This document shows positions 5,951 through 11,289 of a stretch of DNA of 11,289 bases, piece after piece (positions within the stretch are counted from its first letter, which is position 1; each line of letters starts with the position of its first letter). Under the pieces are notes generated by a model. The model ran no database searches, was not told where the DNA came from, and was given only the letters and a program-made list of their open reading frames with translations. Origin of the DNA: Rhodoferax sp. (lineage in GTDB: Bacteria > Pseudomonadota > Gammaproteobacteria > Burkholderiales > Burkholderiaceae_C); assembly GCA_029865675.1 (NCBI GenBank), contig JARXAU010000044.1, positions 1 to 11,289 of the forward strand, in the 5' to 3' direction. The position numbers and the translations under genes were made by a program.

Positions 5951-8068
5951 TTAGGCCGCCACGGCCACGGCGAGTCGAAGCAGCTCGGCGCCCTCGGCCA
6001 CCTGGTCGCCGGGCGCATACAGCAGTTCCTCGACCTGGCCGTCAGCCGGTGCGCTGATGGTGTGCTCCATTTTCATCGCATCCATCACCGCCAGCGGTTG
6101 GCCCTGGCGCACCACGTCACCCGCCTTGACGGCGAACGACAGCAGCTTGCCCGGCATGGGTGCCGTCAGGCGACCAGTGTCGGCTTGCGCTACCGCCGCG
6201 TGGGCCAGCGCGTCCACCGCCAATATCTGCGTGGCGCCGCGCGCCATGAACACATGGGCGGTTTCACCCTGGCGATAGACCTGCGCGCGCTGGCGCTCGT
6301 GGCCCCAAGCGATGTCCAGGCTGCCATCGGCTTGCACCGTGAAACTCAGCGCGGCATGCACGCCGCCACACTCCAGCACCATGGCGCCGCCGCGCCCATG
6401 GCGCAATGTGGCGCTGTGGGGCGCACCGGCAAACTCCAGCGCAAAGCTGCGTACCGGCGTGGCATGCGACTGCCAGGAGTCGCGCGCGGCCCAAGGGTCT
6501 TTCCATCCTTGGCGTGCGTCGCCAGCAGCACCCTCAAGGCGCAAGGTGTCAGCCACCAGCGCCGCCCCGGCCCAGGCCAGGCCTACTTTTTCTTGCGCGA
6601 ACAGCGTGGCTGCTTCACGCGGAATCAGCGCCGTGTCCAGGCGCGCCTGGGCAAACGAGTCGCTGGCCACCACATGGCGCAAGAACTGCACATTGGTGCT
6701 CAGGCCCACGATGTGGGTTTGCGCCAGCGCAGCGTCCATGCGCGCCAGCGCCTCGGCGCGGGTGCGGCCGTGCACGATGAGCTTGGCGACCATGGAGTCG
6801 TAATAGGGGCTGATGCTGTCGCCCTGGCGCACGCCCGAGTCCACACGCACGCCGCAGTCGGCGCGGGCAAAACTGCTGTGCGCGGGCAAGGCGTAGACGC
6901 CCAGGGTGCCGGTAGCGGGCAAGAACTGCTTGTCCGGCGTTTCGGCGGAAATGCGCGCTTCAATCGCATGCCCTTGAATCTTCAACTGGTCCTGGCGCAA
7001 GGGCAGCGGCTCGCCACTGGCTACGCGCAGTTGCCACTCCACCAGGTCCAGGCCGGTGATCGCCTCGGTCACGGGATGCTCCACCTGAAGGCGCGTGTTC
7101 ATCTCCATAAAAAAGAAAGCCCCCACGCTTGCCACTTCGTGTGCTGCGCTGCCCCCCGAGGGGGCCGTCGCGCCTTGGGGCGGACCGGCGGCGCTCCAGT
7201 CCATCGCCTCCGGCTGGTCGTAGCTGGCCTGTTCCACAATGAATTCCACCGTGCCCGCACCCACGTAGTTCACCGCGCGCGCTGCCGCCACGGCCGCTGC
7301 GCCCATTTGCGCACGCAAGGCCTCGGTCATGCTGGGGGCGGGGGCTTCTTCCAGCACCTTTTGGTGGCGGCGTTGCACCGAGCAGTCGCGCTCAAACAGG
7401 TAGACGTAATTGCCCTGGCTGTCGCCAAACACCTGAATCTCGATGTGGCGCGGGCGCTGCACATACTTTTCAATCAGCACCGCGCCGTTGCCAAAACTGC
7501 CCACGGCCTCGCGCTGGCAGCTGGCCAGTGCGGCGGCAAAGTCGTCCGACGCCTCCACAATGCGCATGCCCTTGCCGCCGCCGCCTGCGCTGGCTTTGAT
7601 CAGCACGGGGTAGCCAATGCGGTCTGCCTCGCCCTGCAAGAGCGCGGGGTCCTGGTCGGCGCCGTGGTAGCCGGGCACCAGCGGCACACCGGCGCGTTCC
7701 ATCAGTTGTTTGGACTCGGCTTTTAGGCCCATGGCGCGAATCGCGCTGGGCGAGGGGCCAATAAAGGCGAGGCCCGCGTCGGCACAGGCTTGCGCAAACG
7801 CGTCGTTCTCGCTCAAAAAACCGTAGCCGGGGTGGATGGCTTGCGCCCCGGTGGCCAAGGCTGCGTCAATGATGGCATGCCAGCGCAAATAGCTGTCTTT
7901 GGGCGCGCTGCCCCCAATGTGCACCGCCTGGTCGCACATTTGCACATGGCGCGCGCGGGCGTCGGCGTCCGAGTACACGGCCACGGTCTGGATGCCCAAA
8001 CGGGCAGCGGTGGCCGCCACCCGGCACGCGATTTCGCCCCGGTTGGCGATGAGGATTTTGTTGAACAT
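5951..8068 (-). CDS. liuD: Methylcrotonyl-CoA carboxylase, biotin-containing alpha subunit (LiuD/MccA)
   Basis: Biotin carboxylase plus biotin carrier subunit of methylcrotonyl-CoA carboxylase; it charges biotin with bicarbonate-derived CO2 using ATP, for transfer by LiuB. Domains seen: N-terminal domain from FNKILIANRGEIACR (2-16), ATP-grasp with KASAGGGGKGMRI (158-170), catalytic EMNTRLQVEHPVTE (322-335), biotin carboxylase C-domain to about 460, a linker/BT domain at about 500-620, and a biotinyl domain with AMKMEH (664-669), K666 being the biotin site. It has 705 residues against about 665-680 expected. The excess is a roughly 35-residue segment at about 281-318 that coincides with a palindromic DNA repeat (see separate entry). 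The start at 8068 follows vapC by 21 bases with GGAAAG as ribosome binding site. The partner LiuB gene and the LiuE gene support methylcrotonyl- rather than acetyl- or propionyl-CoA specificity. Confidence 0.95.
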   Translation of the reverse strand: MFNKILIANRGEIACRVAATAARLGIQTVAVYSDADARARHVQMCDQAVHIGGSAPKDSYLRWHAIIDAALATGAQAIHPGYGFLSENDAFAQACADAGLAFIGPSPSAIRAMGLKAESKQLMERAGVPLVPGYHGADQDPALLQGEADRIGYPVLIKASAGGGGKGMRIVEASDDFAAALASCQREAVGSFGNGAVLIEKYVQRPRHIEIQVFGDSQGNYVYLFERDCSVQRRHQKVLEEAPAPSMTEALRAQMGAAAVAAARAVNYVGAGTVEFIVEQASYDQPEAMDWSAAGPPQGATAPSGGSAAHEVASVGAFFFMEMNTRLQVEHPVTEAITGLDLVEWQLRVASGEPLPLRQDQLKIQGHAIEARISAETPDKQFLPATGTLGVYALPAHSSFARADCGVRVDSGVRQGDSISPYYDSMVAKLIVHGRTRAEALARMDAALAQTHIVGLSTNVQFLRHVVASDSFAQARLDTALIPREAATLFAQEKVGLAWAGAALVADTLRLEGAAGDARQGWKDPWAARDSWQSHATPVRSFALEFAGAPHSATLRHGRGGAMVLECGGVHAALSFTVQADGSLDIAWGHERQRAQVYRQGETAHVFMARGATQILAVDALAHAAVAQADTGRLTAPMPGKLLSFAVKAGDVVRQGQPLAVMDAMKMEHTISAPADGQVEELLYAPGDQVAEGAELLRLAVAVAA
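7120..7190. repeat. GC-rich palindromic intergenic-type repeat inserted in frame in liuD
   Basis: The stretch contains GCTGCGCTGCCCCCCGAGGG (7143-7162), where CCCCC-GA-GGGGG forms a hairpin, and CGCCTTGGGGCG (7171-7182), where CGCC-TTGG-GGCG forms a second. From memory, this CCCCCCGAGGGGGCC...GCCTTGGGGCGG arrangement is a widespread dispersed repeat of Comamonadaceae, normally between genes. Here it lies inside the biotin carboxylase domain and encodes Gly/Ala/Pro/Ser-rich residues with no counterpart in the family, without breaking the frame. The exact ends are uncertain; the non-native segment may reach about 7228. Repeat identity is recall, the hairpins and in-frame position are seen. Confidence 0.7.
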
Positions 8069-8089
8069 AGAACTTTCCAGTCGGAGTAA

Positions 8090-8491
8090 TCAGTGGGGCG
8101 CAATCTGCAAGCCGCGCAAGGCGGCCATCACATCGAAATCGGCATCCCGGTGCAGCAGCAAATGGCCATGCGTGATGCAGTAGCTGGCCAAGAGCACATC
8201 AATTGGACTGCGAATGGAATAGCCAAGGGCGCGCAGCTCGCGGTAGTGGTCTGCGGCTTGGAGTGCATTCGCCAAGCCACCCAGTTCCACTTGCTTCAAC
8301 TCCGACAACAGCTCCTGCGCATCCACCAAGAGGCGGCTGAAGCGAAAACCCCGCAACACCTCGTAGACGACCAAGTCGGCTGTAGCCAGCGTGGAGCTGC
8401 TGTCGCAAAGTAGCGCCTCCAAGCGATCCACAGCCGTGTTCGATGCGCCATTGAAGAAGTCAATCCAGACGCTGGAGTCCACCAAAATCAC
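8090..8491 (-). CDS. vapC: VapC-type PIN-domain ribonuclease toxin
   Basis: A 133-residue PIN-domain protein. VapC toxins are Mg-dependent endoribonucleases that cut tRNA or rRNA and are held inactive by VapB. Seen: MILVDSSVWIDFF (1-13) with D5, E44 in LVVYEVLRGF (40-49), RSPIDVLLASYC (94-105) with D98, and HRDADFD (114-120) with D116/D118, which together supply the acidic PIN active site. It starts with GTG at 8491, overlapping the vapB stop as GTGA, the classical coupled antitoxin-toxin layout. It ends 21 bases before liuD. All catalytic acids are present, so the toxin looks functional. The cleavage target cannot be read from sequence. Confidence 0.92.
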   Translation of the reverse strand: MILVDSSVWIDFFNGASNTAVDRLEALLCDSSSTLATADLVVYEVLRGFRFSRLLVDAQELLSELKQVELGGLANALQAADHYRELRALGYSIRSPIDVLLASYCITHGHLLLHRDADFDVMAALRGLQIAPH

Positions 8492-8775
8492 TTGGCACGA
8501 GCTCGTTTGGCGCTAGCCACCGTGGTGGCGTTCACGACATAGGGCGCGGGCGCCGCTTCATTGACGGACAAGGCCCGCTGTTCGCGCACCTTGGCCCAGC
8601 CTTCGTCAGAGTCATCCCAGTGCAATTTGCCGCGCAATGCCCGCAGGCCGTCGTACACCTTGCGCCGCGCGACCAGACGCAAGCCCTCTTCCACCGCCTC
8701 GCGCTTGGTCTTAAAGCCGCCGACCGCCATGGCGGCGGTCATGAGCTTGTCGTCGATTTCGATATTGGTGCGCAT
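8488..8775 (-). CDS. vapB: VapB-type ribbon-helix-helix antitoxin
   Basis: A 95-residue antitoxin; VapB binds and blocks VapC and represses the vapBC promoter. The N-terminal strand RTNIEIDDKLM (2-12), followed by helices with GGFKTKREAVEEGLRLV (19-35), is the ribbon-helix-helix DNA-binding unit of the VapB family. RGKLHW (48-53) is the usual start of the toxin-binding tail. The C-terminus continues about 40 residues further, through DDSDEGWAKVREQRA to an alanine/lysine/arginine-rich end (SAKRARAK), longer than many family members as I remember them. The start at 8775 is supported by AAGG at 8787-8784 and the RTNIEID motif. Directly upstream lies a perfect inverted repeat that suits its operator. 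Confidence 0.9.
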   Translation of the reverse strand: MRTNIEIDDKLMTAAMAVGGFKTKREAVEEGLRLVARRKVYDGLRALRGKLHWDDSDEGWAKVREQRALSVNEAAPAPYVVNATTVASAKRARAK

Positions 8776-8783
8776 CAGGTCAA

Positions 8784-8824
8784 CCTTAAATGTGTATAAA
8801 AATCAAAAATCATACACATCGCAA
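8784..8824 (-). promoter_or_regulatory. vapBC operator/promoter with inverted and tandem repeats
   Basis: Perfect eight-base inverted arms ATGTGTAT (8790-8797) and ATACACAT (8812-8819) flank a 14-base spacer made of two direct copies of AAAAATC (8798-8804, 8805-8811). Arm centres are 22 bases apart, about two helical turns, as expected for paired ribbon-helix-helix dimers on one DNA face. On the minus strand, TTGCGA (8824-8819) and TTTATA (8800-8795), 18 bases apart, make a plausible -35/-10 pair overlapped by the operator. The AT-rich stretch stands out in GC-rich surroundings. The repeat structure is seen; binding by VapB is inferred from the family. Confidence 0.6.
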
Positions 8825-8841
8825 GCACCGTGTGCAAGCAG

Positions 8842-9993
8842 TCACTGCGGCTTCCAGACCACATCCGAGTCCACGGCGTACAAGGCACAAGGGTTGCCGT
8901 AGCGCTGGCAGTCGCCTAGGGCGCGGCCTGCGGCATAGTCACCACGGGCATGCCCAAACCCTCCTTTGCTACTCACCGCAAAAGCGCGGGGCAGAGCCAT
9001 TTCCAAGAACTTGGCGTAAGCGGCTTTGCCCGACCTGCCAACCGGCACGGCGGCGGTGGCGTCAATGGCGGCAAAGGCGCTGGGCGGCGGCGCCTTCACG
9101 ATGGCGGGCTTGTCAAAGCCGAGTTGAGCAAGAAACCCGTCCACCACGGGCAGCCAACGGTCCATATCGATATTGACGCCCGCGTGTCCATCCTCGCCAA
9201 TGGCTGCGAAGCCGACGAATTGGGCCCTTGCGCCGCCATCGACCCACGCCTTGTGCCAGGTTTTCGGGATGTCCGCCCCCCAATATTTGTCGTTTTCCCA
9301 ATACAGCCAGAGCATAGGCGCCTGGGCGCTCTTGGCAATTTCTCCCCAATATCTTTTGCTGGCGTAAGGGTTGCAAGGGCGACCAGGGTCAACGTCCGGA
9401 CTGCCACCAGTGCCGCCGGAAAAATTGATCCCTCCGAGCAGCCCCGGGGGGGCGCGGGCCACGGTAGCCACCGAAGTAACTCCACCCACAGACACGCCCG
9501 CCACCAACCAGCGGCTGGTATCCACATAGGGCAGGGTTTTGGCAAATTCCACCGTGGCAAGCACTTGGTCGGAAGCCGCCACCGACAGCGGCTCAATCGT
9601 TCGGCAGGCGGTGGCCTCGGGGTCAAAACTCCCGTAGGTTTCCCAGTAACCAATGCGGTTGGGCGCCAACACCACAAAACCCTTGGCCACCATATAACGC
9701 GCAGCCGCCTCGGGCCGGTAGCGGCCCTGAACGGCGCGCTTAGCCGCCACCGCGCGGCCATGGTTGAACACCACCAGGGGATACGGCCCCTCGCCCGGCG
9801 GGCGGTACACGGTAATGGGCAGTGCCATAGTCTCTTGGCGGCCATACATGTCTTTGACTGTGGCCTGGGTGCGCAGCACTTCTTCGCGCAGGTCTTTGGC
9901 CAGTATCTCAGGAGCAGCGCTAGGTTTCTCGTCCTGCGCCCACACGCCGACGCACAAGTGCAGTGCCAGACAACACGCAAAAAAGACTTTCAC
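8842..9993 (-). CDS. Exported alpha/beta hydrolase (dienelactone hydrolase-like) with C-terminal Cys-pair module
   Basis: Probable secreted or periplasmic esterase/hydrolase of 383 residues; substrate unknown. Residues 1-19, MKVFFACCLALHLCVGVWA, form a signal peptide with a VWA-Q cleavage site; there is no lipobox. The alpha/beta fold shows LVVFNHGRA (73-81) with the oxyanion-side HG, nucleophile motif GVSVGG (166-171) with S168, candidate acid D235 in LYWENDKYW (230-238), and catalytic H270 in GEDGHAGVN (266-274). Beyond the hydrolase, residues 322-383 form a separate small module with LPRAFAV, GDYAAGRALGDCQRYG and PCALYAVDSDVVW, with C362 and C369 as a likely disulfide. The GTG start at 9993 was chosen because the signal peptide begins there and GGGGAG lies just upstream. 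The frame extends to 10050 but overlaps liuB. It follows liuB by 13 bases, so co-transcription is likely. Confidence 0.82.
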   Translation of the reverse strand: MKVFFACCLALHLCVGVWAQDEKPSAAPEILAKDLREEVLRTQATVKDMYGRQETMALPITVYRPPGEGPYPLVVFNHGRAVAAKRAVQGRYRPEAAARYMVAKGFVVLAPNRIGYWETYGSFDPEATACRTIEPLSVAASDQVLATVEFAKTLPYVDTSRWLVAGVSVGGVTSVATVARAPPGLLGGINFSGGTGGSPDVDPGRPCNPYASKRYWGEIAKSAQAPMLWLYWENDKYWGADIPKTWHKAWVDGGARAQFVGFAAIGEDGHAGVNIDMDRWLPVVDGFLAQLGFDKPAIVKAPPPSAFAAIDATAAVPVGRSGKAAYAKFLEMALPRAFAVSSKGGFGHARGDYAAGRALGDCQRYGNPCALYAVDSDVVWKPQ

Positions 9994-10003
9994 GGTGCTC
10001 CCC
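9994..10003 (-). promoter_or_regulatory. Ribosome binding site fixing the GTG start of the hydrolase
   Basis: GGGGAG (10003-9998) precedes the GTG at 9993 by four bases and sits in the 13-base gap after the liuB stop codon. The spacing is a little short, but it supports the GTG start over the earlier ATG at 10050, which lies inside liuB and would place the signal peptide internally. Confidence 0.55.
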
Positions 10004-10006
10004 GCC

Positions 10007-11289
10007 CTACATCCGGAAAATGCCAAACTTCGTCTCCGCCACCGGCGCATTCAGCGCAGCGCTCAGGCCCAGGGCCAGTACGCGGCGGGTGTCGGCGGGG
10101 TCGATGATGCCGTCGTCCCACAGGCGGGCAGTGGCAAAGTAGGGGTGGCCCTGGGTTTCGTACTGGGCTTTGATGGGGGCTTTGAAGGCGGCTTCTTCGT
10201 CGGCGCTCCAGATGGCGCCCTTAGCCTCCAGGCCGTCGCGCTTGACGGTGGCCAAGACGCTGGCGGCCTGTTCACCGCCCATGACGCTGATGCGCGCGTT
10301 GGGCCACATCCACAAAAAACGCGGGCTGTAGGCGCGCCCGCACATGCCGTAGTTGCCCGCGCCAAAGCTGCCGCCAATGATGATGGTGAACTTGGGCACC
10401 GCAGCGCAGGCCACGGCCGTGACCATCTTGGCGCCGTTGCGGGCAATGCCTTCGTTCTCGTACTTGCGCCCGACCATAAAGCCGGTGATGTTTTGCAAGA
10501 ACACCAAGGCAATCTTGCGCTGGCAGCACAGCTCGATAAAGTGCGCGCCTTTCAGGGCCGACTCGCTGAACAATATGCCGTTGTTGGCAATGATGCCCAC
10601 GGCCATGCCCTCAATGTGCGCAAAGCCACACACCAGCGTGGCGCCAAAGCGCGGCTTGAACTCATGGAAGGCGCTGCCGTCCACGATGCGGGCGATGATC
10701 TCGCGCACGTCAAAGGGCTTGCGCGTGTCGGTAGGGATCACGCCGTATAACTCTTCGGCGGCAAACTGCGGCGCGGTGGGCTGCGTGGCGGCCTCGGGCG
10801 CAGCTTTGTGGTGGTTGAGATGCGCCACGGCCTCGCGCGCCAGCGCCAGCGCGTGCAGGTCGTTTTGCGCCAGGTGGTCGGCCACGCCTGAGAGGCGCGT
10901 GTGCACGTCGCCGCCGCCCAAGTCTTCGGCGCTCACCACCTCACCCGTGGCGGCCTTGACCAGCGGGGGGCCACCCAAAAAGATGGTGCCCTGGTTTTTG
11001 ACGATGATGGTCTCGTCGCTCATGGCCGGCACGTAGGCGCCGCCTGCGGTGCAACTGCCCATGACCACGGCAATTTGCGCAATGCCTTGCGCGCTCATGT
11101 TCGCCTGGTTGTAGAAGATGCGGCCAAAGTGGTCGCGGTCGGGGAACACCTCGTCTTGGTTGGGCAGATTGGCGCCGCCGGAATCGACCAGGTAAACACA
11201 GGTCAGGTTGTTCTGCTGCGCCACCTCTTGCGCGCGCAGGTGTTTTTTGACCGTCATGGGGTAGTAGGTGCCGCCTTTGACGGTGGCGT
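10007..11289 (-). CDS. liuB: Methylcrotonyl-CoA carboxylase, carboxyltransferase beta subunit (LiuB/MccB), N-terminus beyond window
   Basis: Carboxyltransferase that moves CO2 from biotin on LiuD to 3-methylcrotonyl-CoA, giving 3-methylglutaconyl-CoA. The visible 426-427 residues correspond to the C-terminal four fifths of a protein of about 535. The frame stays open through the right edge, reading ATVKGGTYYP just before the internal ATG at 11257, so that ATG is not the true start. Seen: VDSGGANLPNQDEVFPDRDH, GGAYVPAMSDE, FLGGPPLVKAATGE, SAEDLGGGDVHTRLSGVADH, QNITGFMVGRKYENEGIARNG and GGSFGAGNYGMCGRAYSPRF, all characteristic of crotonase-fold acyl-CoA carboxylase beta subunits. The GFMVGRKYENEGIARNGAKM wording fits methylcrotonyl- rather than geranyl-CoA carboxylase, as recalled. 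The TAG at 10009 is 13 bases before the hydrolase start. Confidence 0.96.
   Translation of the reverse strand, partial: ATVKGGTYYPMTVKKHLRAQEVAQQNNLTCVYLVDSGGANLPNQDEVFPDRDHFGRIFYNQANMSAQGIAQIAVVMGSCTAGGAYVPAMSDETIIVKNQGTIFLGGPPLVKAATGEVVSAEDLGGGDVHTRLSGVADHLAQNDLHALALAREAVAHLNHHKAAPEAATQPTAPQFAAEELYGVIPTDTRKPFDVREIIARIVDGSAFHEFKPRFGATLVCGFAHIEGMAVGIIANNGILFSESALKGAHFIELCCQRKIALVFLQNITGFMVGRKYENEGIARNGAKMVTAVACAAVPKFTIIIGGSFGAGNYGMCGRAYSPRFLWMWPNARISVMGGEQAASVLATVKRDGLEAKGAIWSADEEAAFKAPIKAQYETQGHPYFATARLWDDGIIDPADTRRVLALGLSAALNAPVAETKFGIFRM

Noticed and set aside
6062..7726. Long plus-strand open frame (554 codons) opposite liuD
   Set aside because: It is antisense to a well-supported carboxylase gene, its product is His/Arg/Ala-rich with no recognisable motif, and such shadows are common in high-GC DNA.
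9994..10050. Earlier ATG start for the hydrolase at 10050
   Set aside because: It would overlap liuB and bury the signal peptide; the GTG at 9993 has GGGGAG just upstream.
8950..10107. Plus-strand open frame (385 codons) opposite the hydrolase gene
   Set aside because: Antisense to a gene with signal peptide and catalytic motifs; the composition is low-information and has no domain signature.
9764..10750. Plus-strand open frame (328 codons) across the hydrolase/liuB junction
   Set aside because: It spans two real genes on the other strand and shows no family features.

Overview
The window looks like a chromosomal segment of a Burkholderiales bacterium, most likely of the Comamonadaceae (Rhodoferax/Polaromonas/Acidovorax-like). 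The grounds are high GC content, protein sequences that read like that family, a characteristic UvrA paralog, and a GC-rich palindromic repeat that I recall as common in Comamonadaceae genomes. No database search was possible. Every gene I can support lies on the minus strand, so transcription runs from the right end to the left end.

Right part (11289 to 4024): a rearranged leucine/isovalerate catabolism (liu) cluster. In transcription order it holds the carboxyltransferase (beta) subunit of methylcrotonyl-CoA carboxylase (liuB/mccB, cut by the window edge), an exported alpha/beta hydrolase, a vapB-vapC toxin-antitoxin pair with its own palindromic operator/promoter, the biotin-carrying alpha subunit (liuD/mccA), a GhrA-type hydroxyacid dehydrogenase, and HMG-CoA lyase (liuE/mvaB). 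The two carboxylase subunits turn 3-methylcrotonyl-CoA into 3-methylglutaconyl-CoA. The lyase splits HMG-CoA into acetoacetate and acetyl-CoA. The hydratase that joins these steps (liuC) is not in the window. The hydrolase and vapBC sit between liuB and liuD, where liuC is often found.

Middle part (4034 to 1231): a DUF1289 protein overlaps the end of the lyase gene and in turn overlaps, by ATGA, a 2-hydroxychromene-2-carboxylate isomerase/DsbA-like protein. After a 102-base gap comes an MHS-type major facilitator transporter with an unusually large loop between TM9 and TM10. A probable intrinsic terminator follows it at about 1157-1181.

Left part (1102 to 1): a small conserved-looking hypothetical gene, then about 300 bases without an intact gene (possibly a decayed gene), then the 5' end of a UvrA-like ATPase. 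That gene runs into a GGGGTC-rich repeat at the window edge and may be interrupted there.

The most notable observations are an in-frame palindromic repeat inside the biotin carboxylase domain of liuD, the vapBC module lodged inside the catabolic operon immediately upstream of liuD, the two-cysteine periplasmic insert in the transporter, and the possible break in the uvrA paralog. I see no RNA gene, CRISPR array or complete insertion sequence. The familiar gene families account for most of the window, and I do not claim a wholly new system.
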